The notes under the pieces are model-generated. The model saw only the letters and a program-made list of their open reading frames with translations, searched no databases and was not told the DNA's origin. From NCBI GenBank assembly GCA_000442125.1, contig KE546979.1, positions 1,302,001-1,366,000 of the forward strand: a stretch of DNA of 64,000 nucleotides. The letters are read 5' to 3'. This DNA is from Opeltia flavorubescens (Eukaryota; Ascomycota; Lecanoromycetes; Teloschistales; Teloschistaceae). The position numbers and the translations under genes were made by a program. The number at the start of each line of letters is the position of its first letter. Positions within the stretch are counted from its first letter, which is position 1. This document shows, in pieces, positions 56,608 through 64,000 of this stretch.

Positions 56608-57310
56608 TTTTGAATATGAGTCTGCCCCTCCTCAGGAGGTTACAGTCTAGAGCGTGAAGATAAAGAAAGCGTGGTGAATGGGGGAATTGAGGAATCGCTA
56701 CCTGTCAAGAAAGGTGGTAATTCAGTAGCATGAGGTTGATGAGTGGGTATGAAAGATGGACGCGGACGAAAACTGATGCAATCCGGCAGAGCGTCGCTTA
56801 GCTCGGCAAATCGGATGGTAATGTTGACATCTTCACTCGGTTTCGGTCCTGGGTTTGCAAGTCGAGGTCTCGAGTTCATGGCACAGCGCTAGAGGCATTT
56901 TGATCTCAAACGTTCTAGTCTCACAACAGTAGAATTTTCCGTATTTTGCATCTACCCGCTGGAATTGTTTCATGTGCAAAGGAAATTGATAGCATTAGAT
57001 ATGTGGATCATTCCTGGAGCTTTCCATTTTTCCAATCTCGTTACGTTGCTGCCTTCTATCTCCTTTGCTGATCCACAGCTTTGCTACGCATTGACAATGA
57101 TCCTTCCCTAATATCAGATAGACATCCCCCAAGCAGCCAATTCTCGAGCATCGCCTCCTTCTGTTGACTATCCACGATCGGGTCACTGCAACTCTCCATT
57201 GTATATGCCCAACATCGATCCCACCCGAGGACTATCCTCCCTTGCCAAATGTCGAGATACGTTGTAGTGACGGAGCATCTGTAGCAATGCATCCATGTAA
57301 TTACCGTCGC
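56608..57310. other. Intergenic between paralogs 1 and 2
   Basis: The 5' leader motif at 56627-56650 is described separately. The block to about 56850 resembles the 5' flanks of paralogs 2 and 3 (AGTAGCATG, GATGAGTGGGTATG, GATGGA). There is no gene. Confidence 0.5.
56627..56650 (-). promoter_or_regulatory. Conserved hairpin leader element (copy 1)
   Basis: On the plus strand CCTCCTC-A-GGAGG then TTACAGTCTAG, ending 20 nt upstream of the ATG of paralog 1. The same 24-nt block, with one change, lies at 60789-60812 ahead of paralog 3. The CCTCC/GGAGG arms can pair. Confidence 0.55.
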
Positions 57311-58642
57311 TCATTCAGCTTCATGGCAGTCCTCCGGCGGTATATACACCCTTGATAACTTCTCTCCATCCTCTCCATCAGCATCGGAGCTTATGGGTGA
57401 GTACTCCACACGGTACTTTCCCCGCGGCAAGTGACTAAGATCCATATGAGCGAATGTATTTTGCCGTGATGGCGGCGCACCCCTAGTAGATACCACCATC
57501 TTGTCGGCTGTGGGATCGGATATCGCAGTCTCCGACGGTGTAACCGTAGCCGATGGTTTCGTCGACGGTTCAGTGACATTGTCTTCGTCGGAGTCGGCCT
57601 TGGCAGTATCCCGGTATTCAAGCGGGTCCTTCGGGAGGCTGGGCGGAGTCTCAGATAGCCCTGGAACTGCCGGATCAGTCTTGACTTTCCGCCACTCCTT
57701 TGGTAAGCCTCCAAATGGGTAAAATAATGACTTTGGCTCTACGGTAGAGTCAGGATCTCCGCTTACGTCCTGGACAGCATTTGAATTGAAGTTTCGTAGG
57801 TTTCTGCCTGAGCCTTCAAGTGAGTCGAAGGTCAATTTTCGCTTTGCCGAGGCCCCAAAGATTGATGGTGACTCGTTGGCTCCCCGGCTGCGGTGTCTCG
57901 ACTCTGGCAGTGCAACCTGTGCTGCTCGGGCATGTGGCTTGGCCGGCGAGGGGTTGTAGACAAATCCGAAACCAGGCGTGCCGAACTTTGCTGCTTTGGC
58001 TGACTGCGAGAGCGGCGAAGGCTTGGTGTCGTTGCTCAAACATCTGTCCTTGACATTGAAGAGTTCAGTGGTGACCTTTGGTGGCTGCAAGCCTAAGGGA
58101 TCTCCGCGGTCCCACCATCGCGAGGCGGGTTGATGATCTCTTTCTTTGTGAACTCCGATAGATCGTGGCGGAGCTGAAGCATGAGCTTTGATGTCAGGAA
58201 GATTCTTCTTGCGCTTGACCATCCGGGAAGTTGCATGCTGGATTAGATGACCGAGCCATGGCTTGGACTGATCATGCTCTTCACCTAGTGTATGGCCCCG
58301 GGCTGCAGAAGAGTCCAGCTCTCTCTGCAGGCGACGATTCTCTTTCCGAAGCTCTTTGATGACGCTATCTCGAGCTGCAACTCGACTTCGTAAATCATCG
58401 ACCTCACGACACTTCTGACTGAGGTCTTCCTTGGCTCGTGTCGCCGACATTTCTGCCTCATCAACCCTATCTTCAAGGTCAGCGACGTTCTGCTCTTCTG
58501 GCGGTACCTGCCGCTGAGTCGAGCTGATGCCAGATATATGGGGTTGGGGTGAACCTGCTCCACGGCAACGTGGCGACAGTCTGATTTCTTCTCCAGGCGG
58601 CAAATTTTGCCTTGAAGAAGTATGACTCACAGAGTGAGACAT
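57311..58642 (-). CDS. Coiled-coil protein, tandem paralog 2
   Basis: Single exon, 443 aa, ATG at 58642. It starts MSHSVSHTSSRQNLPPGEEI with LSPRCRGAGSPQP, aligned with paralogs 1 and 3. A coiled coil covers about residues 48-115 (VADLEDRVDEAEMSATRAKE, CREVDDLRSRV, VIKELRKENRRLQRELD). The remainder is disordered and Pro/Ser-rich with basic patches (RMVKRKKNL). It is unrecognised. Compared with paralog 1 it lacks the C-terminal Glu/Gln helix. Confidence 0.8.
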   Translation of the reverse strand: MSHSVSHTSSRQNLPPGEEIRLSPRCRGAGSPQPHISGISSTQRQVPPEEQNVADLEDRVDEAEMSATRAKEDLSQKCREVDDLRSRVAARDSVIKELRKENRRLQRELDSSAARGHTLGEEHDQSKPWLGHLIQHATSRMVKRKKNLPDIKAHASAPPRSIGVHKERDHQPASRWWDRGDPLGLQPPKVTTELFNVKDRCLSNDTKPSPLSQSAKAAKFGTPGFGFVYNPSPAKPHARAAQVALPESRHRSRGANESPSIFGASAKRKLTFDSLEGSGRNLRNFNSNAVQDVSGDPDSTVEPKSLFYPFGGLPKEWRKVKTDPAVPGLSETPPSLPKDPLEYRDTAKADSDEDNVTEPSTKPSATVTPSETAISDPTADKMVVSTRGAPPSRQNTFAHMDLSHLPRGKYRVEYSPISSDADGEDGEKLSRVYIPPEDCHEAE

Positions 58643-59709
58643 TTTGGGTTTGATCTGCTACTCAGCTTGAGATTGCAGTCGAAAGTGCAAAGGATGGTCC
58701 TCTGAGCGAGGAACCAGAGGGGAAGCAACGAAGGGGGCGAAGCGGATAGGGGCAATCACAAAAGGGTACCAGCCTAGAGAGGCATTGAATTGGTGGCATG
58801 TAAATTAGTAAATATCATAGGTGATGAGTGAGTATAGATAATGGAAGATGGAAAGATGCGTACGAATGTTAGTGTAATCCAGAGTCTCGCTAAGCCCGGT
58901 AAAATAGACGCTATTGTGATGATATCTTCACTTACAAGTCATGTCCAACTGTCGTAAATACGAAATTCCTTTAAAAGATGACCGTCCCTGATTGAGTCTG
59001 CGAAGCTAATGGTCTTCTTCTGTACAAAATCGCTGAACAATCGGTATCATTCATTAAAAGTACTGGAAGGTGGCTAGACAGTACATAGAGCTGTCTGTAA
59101 CATAAGTCTGAATCAGGGTCTGGCGTATCCACAAGAGCGACATCTTGGAAGTATTACATTTGCATCTGTGTATCACCAACTTGTCTTCCATTGTGTACTT
59201 GCCAGAAGAGATGGNCTGGATCTTGTCCTGATATTCAGACAGTGACGATACAAGATGATCTCTGGAATCTATTCATCAGTTGTCGAACAACGTAAAATAG
59301 CTCTAAACAAAAGGATTTGGAAGATAGTGGGTACTTCTCCTGTGGCATAATGTAGGAGAGTCTCTAGAGGCTATATTACTTATAGCATCATTGCATGTAC
59401 GGACTACAGACATTTAGGAGCTATTGCATAGTATTAGTCACCAAATGAGATAGACTCGTCCCTTTCTGAGCCAAGAACCTATCTAATCATTGAACTGGTG
59501 CTAAAGTCACCCGCCTACTAATTGCCTCCTTCTATACTCACAGATACGGTCCTATCACTGACAGCGATAGCGGCTCTACTTTCACACTCAAAGAACCATT
59601 TTCAAGCATCCAATGCTCGATAATTTCCTTCAGGTTTGGAATTCGTCGAAACCCCCTGCTCACACAAATACATTCCCTCAAGGATGACCCCACTGCCCCT
59701 TCATCGACC
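58643..59709. other. Intergenic between paralogs 2 and 3
   Basis: At 58696-58733 is a block (GTCCTCT-AGCGAGGAA and AGAGGGGAAGCAA) also found at 60834-60872. About 59040-59215 resembles the 3' flank of paralog 1. One ambiguous base lies at 59215. There is no gene. Confidence 0.5.
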
Positions 59710-60765
59710 CTAGTAAGCTCGCCATCTGCGCATTTTATCTTCGTCTAGGTGGTAGCGTCGGAACGGGATGCGTCCAGATTGACGCCGAGACCCATCATTA
59801 TCTTCAGACGTAGACCGGGGTTCAGCAAACGAATCGAAATTCGCTCCAAGGTTCATTGAGCTTGGTGTTGCAGCAGTTGGCAAGGTACTAGAGCTAACGC
59901 TCGAGTCCTCCATAGGTTCGATACGTTTACTCAGGCATGCAGTGCGAGGAAAGTCGACATGTTTCAATGGCATTGCCGTTCCCGTAGTCACTATCGCCTT
60001 GTCAGCCGTTGTGTTGCTCTTCTCCGCCTCCGAATGGGCAGGTGACTTAGCTAGCGAAGCATCATAAAGACAAGTGAAGATAGGCTTCCCAAGGACTGCT
60101 CCTTCAGATGCTTGCCGAGGTGCAGGTTCTTCCCAATCAGACCGCCTCTGGAAGTGTCGAATCGGAGGCTTGAACTTTTTGGGTTTCCAAAGCAAGGGCT
60201 CTTGGAGATCCCACCGGCAATCAATAAGAACATCTTCTTTCTCTTGATGCGATCTGATAGACTCAACTTGAGCCGAGACTCGAGCTTGAGTGGCCTCAAG
60301 ATTCCGTTCAGGCACGACGAACGGAGTTTCCACTCGCTTTAGCTGACGATCTTCAGTATCTTCGAGAGCCTTTTCCAACTCTGCGATCCGAGTCTTTGCT
60401 TGATTGAGCTCGCTTAGTGTGGCTTGGCGTCCGTTACTTGCCCGTGTTGTGAGACTCTGTCTTTGTAGACTACGTTTGTCATCACGTAATTGTTGGATGA
60501 CGGAATTGAGATCGTCGATCTCTCGCGATTTCCTATCAAGGTCAGCCATGGCTCGCTTCTTGAAGGCTAGAAGCTCAAAATTCTCATCCTCGAATGCAAA
60601 GACCTTTTCTTGCAGCTCCTCAAGCGCCTTGCTCTCCTGCCAAGAATCTCCGATGCCGGACTTTGGAGGCTGAGGATTTTCTCTTTCTCGGAACTGAGGC
60701 GACAGTACGATTCCCTCAAGAGGCAGATTCTGCGTTGAAAGTGACTGACTCACTGAGCGAGACAT
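59710..60765 (-). CDS. Coiled-coil protein, tandem paralog 3
   Basis: Single exon, 351 aa, ATG at 60765. The N-terminus MSRSVSQSLSTQNLPLEGIV with LSPQFRERENPQP matches the two upstream paralogs. Coiled coil spans about residues 45-175: LEELQEKVFAFEDENFELLA, AMADLDRKSREIDDLNSVIQ, ELNQAKTRIAELEKALED. FAFEDENFELLAFKKRAMADLD closely parallels CALEDECSELSAFKKQATADLD-type sequence of paralog 1, so 1 and 3 are closest. The C-terminus is disordered and basic. It is unrecognised. Confidence 0.8.
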   Translation of the reverse strand: MSRSVSQSLSTQNLPLEGIVLSPQFRERENPQPPKSGIGDSWQESKALEELQEKVFAFEDENFELLAFKKRAMADLDRKSREIDDLNSVIQQLRDDKRSLQRQSLTTRASNGRQATLSELNQAKTRIAELEKALEDTEDRQLKRVETPFVVPERNLEATQARVSAQVESIRSHQEKEDVLIDCRWDLQEPLLWKPKKFKPPIRHFQRRSDWEEPAPRQASEGAVLGKPIFTCLYDASLAKSPAHSEAEKSNTTADKAIVTTGTAMPLKHVDFPRTACLSKRIEPMEDSSVSSSTLPTAATPSSMNLGANFDSFAEPRSTSEDNDGSRRQSGRIPFRRYHLDEDKMRRWRAY

Positions 60766-61540
60766 TGTTTTTTGAAATATTGTCTGTTCCTCCTCCGGAG
60801 GTTACAGTCTAGAAAGAGGACAACGCAAGGACTAGTCCTCTAGAGCGAGGAACTAGAGGGGAAGCAATGAAGCGAGTAGATGCTGGGGGAAATTACAGGA
60901 TGGTCCTAGTCTGGAAAGACATTGAGTTGGTAGCATGTGTGGTCAACGAAGGTAGAAGGTGGTGAGTGAGTAGGGAGATCGATGGAGGTGCACGGAAGTT
61001 ACTGTAATGTTTTAGCGAGATTGTAAAACGGGCAAATTAAAACACTGCTTCACTNCAATTGTGATGGTTCTTTTACTATCGTCACTTTATCAACACTAGC
61101 TTCTATAGTTCGCCAAGGTGACGTTGATGTATCGACTCCTCGATATGAGTCTCGCGAGTTCAGCTGCTGATGCTGAACATTGCCAATTGAATATTATGCT
61201 AGTCCTACTCCTGCCAATTGACTGTGATTGTGCGACATCTTGGGAACGATGTGAGCTACCGCGAGTGAACGTACATGGGGGACCTTTCATTGATTGTTGA
61301 TTTCTTGATGAATGTAACACATCAAATTCACTAAAGAAGTAATCCACCCAAAGTTAGCGCCAACTAGGGCTGCATATGATGCGGGCAGATTCTGCATTCA
61401 TTCTACATTGCTCTTCTACCCGGAATCCATCTGCTTGTCTTCAGCTGCTATCCCAGGCTTTCAATTCTCCACAAACTCTCTCATTTTATCGCAGATTCAA
61501 CTTGAGGCACCATATTTCCAAGTCACAGTTCTAAGTAACG
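60766..61540. other. Divergent intergenic region, paralog 3 / coiled-coil gene 4
   Basis: It carries the leader motif at 60789-60812, the block at 60834-60872 shared with 58696-58733, and an ambiguous base at 61055. No gene is supportable between 60813 and 61540. Confidence 0.5.
60789..60812 (-). promoter_or_regulatory. Conserved hairpin leader element (copy 2)
   Basis: On the plus strand CCTCCTC-C-GGAGG then TTACAGTCTAG, ending 24 nt upstream of the ATG of paralog 3; it matches 56627-56650. Paralog 2 lacks a clear copy. Confidence 0.55.
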
Positions 61541-62473
61541 ATGTCAACAGACGATTGTTTCGATCCTACCTTTGAGGGTATGTCCGACGACCAGCTTGAC
61601 ATTTACATCTGCGATCGTAGCGTTGCTATCAATTGTGCCAATCTAGAAGTTGAGATCGCCTATGACGAGCTACAACGACGCGAGCGAGCACGGCAGACGG
61701 CCAGAATGCATGAACTGGAAGTTGCATTCAGTACCTCAAACGCCAATTCCCAGGCGGCTAGCGCTAAATCAGCAGCTTTGGTAGAAGAGCTCCGGAGGTC
61801 TCGAGATGCATTAGCCTCTACGGGAGCCAAACGACAGTCAACGAAGGCTCATCTAGAGTCTATCCAAGAGCGATTCATGGCACTTGGCAAGATAGCTCTT
61901 AGGCAAAAGGAAGCTTTCGACGGTCTTTTGACAAAGGCGGAAGAGTACAAAGCATCACATCTTGCTACTGACGACAAGGATCAACACGAGTATGCGATAG
62001 GCTAACCTGTGGACTGTGTCTCGCTAACGTCTGCTGCCAGGGATGAGCAAGTCACGTCGTCGAACACCATTCTGCCACATGTTCCTTACCGCAACGAAAC
62101 CGGTGGTCGGCTTCCAAACCTCGGTCGACAAGATGCACGTTCCATCCGCGGACAAGTTACCCAGAATCTTGTAGCTACAAGTCTGGACAGCCCTCCTTTG
62201 AATGTTCCGTCAACCTTCAACCCTCTTGAAGCAGAAGACGCCACGACAGGTAGCACAGAGCCCGATGAGTCGGCCACAACCGCTACCGTGATACCACAAT
62301 TTGGAAAGAATCATGCCCCTGTGCTGAAGAAGATGCTCAAACGGGATCAATGGGATAGCGAGCGTCGAGATAACCACCAGGAGTTCAAATACTGTCTTCC
62401 CGAAAATTTCCTGACTGCACACCGATATCAGGAGTCCGAGGCAACTTCAAGAGATGACGGTGCGGGAGAATGA
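61541..62473 (+). CDS. Coiled-coil protein of unknown function (gene 4)
   Basis: Two exons, 61541-61989 and 62041-62473, with a 51-bp intron (GTATGC donor, GCTAAC branch, CCAG acceptor); phases agree for 293 aa. It starts MSTDDCFDPTFEGMSDDQLD. A long Ala/Glu/Arg helix follows at about 30-145 (VEIAYDELQRRERARQTARM, AKSAALVEELRRSRDALA, HLESIQERFMALGKIALRQK), probably a coiled coil. The second exon is polar and disordered, with a basic VLKKMLKRDQWDSERRDNHQ segment near the end. It is divergent from the tandem paralogs but shows no clear sequence match to them. Unrecognised. Confidence 0.75.
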
Positions 62474-63525
62474 CCGCTGGCGGAGGCTTGATTCGAGTTT
62501 TGGAGGAGTTCTGGAAGTTTACGGCCACTGGACAATGAAAGAATGAGGCACCAATGGATGGGTCATAAGACTGGGATAGGAGACGTATGAGAGCTCGGCT
62601 GGATGCGACGTTCATTCAGGATAAATATGTCGATGGTTTCTGCTAGTCTGAGTCCTGAATGTCATTGAAAATTGGACATCAATGGAGGTATCAAACACCC
62701 TTTGCGAGTCATTGGACTTGACTCAATTGTTGAAGCTCATTTTTAGTGAGGTTAGAATGGGGATTCACGTATGGATATTCTAATCACGGGAGCATCTTCG
62801 AGGGGTGGAGGGTTGTTGTAATAGTAACCGGTGGAATATATGGATATCAGTCGTTGTCTGCCTACCAGATTCTGCACTTGTAATTACTTCTAAATTAGTA
62901 TATTTGATGCATTCACCGTAATGAGCAGCTCGAGATCGGCAAGCATACTAGAGAAGACTAAAGGATGGTAAGGATTGAACGATGTTCGGTTGCCATCTTC
63001 GTAAACGCTGACCTTTCCTTAAGCTACAGTACTGTACCTTACGCCATCGGTGAATAACCCATTGATACTCTATGAGCTTTTTCCCATGCTCTCCACAAAG
63101 GCCGTTTGCTGTAGCTACATGCCAAATATGATTTCAAGTCCTTCAGCTTCTCAAAAGTGCATTCATTGACTTGGCCTAGGGAATTGGCCTAGGGAATTGA
63201 TCTACATTACAAGACGTTAAAGCGTGGGGTGATATAATACATCATGGCATAGAAACATATGTTCTCTAACATCGCCAGATCGCGAGGAACTCATTGTCAT
63301 GTAGTCGCTACATCGATATATGGACACGACGTACATCATGATCGTGACGAAGTTCCGTCATTGTTCTTGGCGTTAGCTGTCGTGCCAAAGTACTTTCTCT
63401 GTAATCTTTCATCATCCCATCAAGGTCTAACGTAGCATTTGACTACCAATCGATTCTGGATTAGCTCTAGTCTGCTGGAACCTTCTTTCTGCCTACGTTG
63501 CCCCTCTCTTACCTCGTTGTAGTGT
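62474..63525. other. Intergenic, short tandem repeat only
   Basis: TTGGCCTAGGGAA occurs twice in tandem at about 63173-63198. Otherwise nothing recognised. Confidence 0.45.
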
Positions 63526-63660
63526 GTTACCTCAGGTTTGAGGAGTGCTTTACTAGACCAAATTCCTCTCGTACCGTTACCTCGATTTTGAGGATCGTCT
63601 TACCATTCAAGGTCCATCCAAAAGTCAATTGGTAGCTCGGTTTGGAGCAGCGTCATTAAA
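63526..63660 (+). repeat. Three tandem stem-loop repeats (B-type hairpin)
   Basis: Units start at about 63526, 63576 and 63631 (period 50-55 nt), each like GTTACCTC-GATTTTGAGG-ATCGTCTTAC. CCTCA/TGAGG (63530-63534/63539-63543) and CCTC/GAGG (63580-63583/63590-63593) can pair. The core CCTCG...GAGGATCG also occurs, reversed, in array 2 and in weaker form between the hairpins of array 1. The units lie just upstream of the ATG at 63666. Confidence 0.6.
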
Positions 63661-63665
63661 CAAGG

Positions 63666-64000
63666 ATGTCTTCACAATCTAAGGACGCTTCAAACGCTTC
63701 CACGGCTCAGAATCTGGAGCATGGTGCCTGCCATGATCATTTGGCGCAAGAGGATTCGGTTCAGACAGGGTGTCCTACTCATAAAAATGAGTCAGGTTCT
63801 ATTGAAGAGCAACAGCCGGCAAATTTTGATCTCCTAGCGGCTTTGGAGCAGAAGCTCGATGAGTTGATTGATGATTCGGAACCACTAAAGTCAGACTTAG
63901 TGCCAATAAAGAAACAATTTCAGCAATCTCAAACTTCGGGCAATTCAACGCGTGAAGGGAAGATTATCAATTGCGACATACCTCACAAGGCCTTACTTAC
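63666..64000 (+). CDS. Partial hypothetical protein, runs off the right edge
   Basis: An ATG-led frame stays open for 111 codons to the end of the window. It starts MSSQSKDASNASTAQNLEHG and is acidic and polar, with a likely short coiled coil (FDLLAALEQKLDELIDDSE). Composition resembles the neighbouring coiled-coil genes, and the M-S-S/T-rich start is similar, but there is too little sequence to assign a family. Three B-type stem-loop repeats lie directly upstream. Confidence 0.6.
   Translation, partial: MSSQSKDASNASTAQNLEHGACHDHLAQEDSVQTGCPTHKNESGSIEEQQPANFDLLAALEQKLDELIDDSEPLKSDLVPIKKQFQQSQTSGNSTREGKIINCDIPHKALL

Overview
The window is nuclear DNA of a filamentous ascomycete (Pezizomycotina; Leotiomycetes would fit, but I cannot prove it). 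Genes carry short introns of about 48-150 bp with GT-AG ends and CTNAC-like branch sites. The families are typical of moulds: secreted small cysteine proteins, F-box/LRR protein, LaeA-like methyltransferase, P450, fungal SLATT protein, nuclear ATP9 with an import presequence. AT-rich, TA-dinucleotide-rich decay in repeats looks like repeat-induced point mutation (RIP).

Layout. 1-5.4 kb: fossil Ty3/Gypsy chromovirus, heavily decayed. 5.7-12 kb: two paralogous secreted four-cysteine protein genes (7644-8360 + and 11198-11806 -) sharing an upstream element, with two arrays of small DNA/RNA hairpins (about 5.88-6.51 and 9.20-9.85 kb, opposite orientation). 12.6-15.6 kb: multi-C2H2 zinc-finger protein fused to a DEDDh exonuclease-like domain. 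16.3-20.3 kb: an eight-exon L-aminoadipate-reductase-type (adenylation-carrier-reductase) gene, shorter at its N-terminus than classical LYS2, followed by a relic of the secreted family. 20.9-28 kb: secreted LVIVD-repeat protein, a four-exon secreted protein with two copies of the four-cysteine domain, and a secreted alpha carbonic anhydrase. 29-30.7 kb: F-box/LRR gene with a frameshift. 31.6-43.9 kb: redox and tailoring genes (FAD amine oxidase-like, SDR, methyltransferase, FAD monooxygenase, P450) with a SLATT gene bracketed by inverted repeats. 45.7-46.2 kb: ATP9. 46.2-49.9 kb is gene-poor. 49.9-53.4 kb: an MDR reductase and an F-box-like unknown. 54.8-62.5 kb: three tandem paralogous coiled-coil genes plus a divergent coiled-coil gene; a further open frame runs off the right edge at 63.67 kb, preceded by three repeats resembling part of the hairpin arrays.

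How they may work together: methyltransferase and FAD monooxygenase share a divergent 343-bp promoter, and with the SDR and P450 they look like a small set of tailoring enzymes without a local PKS/NRPS/terpene backbone. The adenylation-reductase gene is about 15 kb away and may be unrelated. The four-cysteine secreted domain recurs at least five times, suggesting a locally expanding secreted family. The strongest unexplained signal is the hairpin arrays, whose stems keep pairing through compensatory changes.
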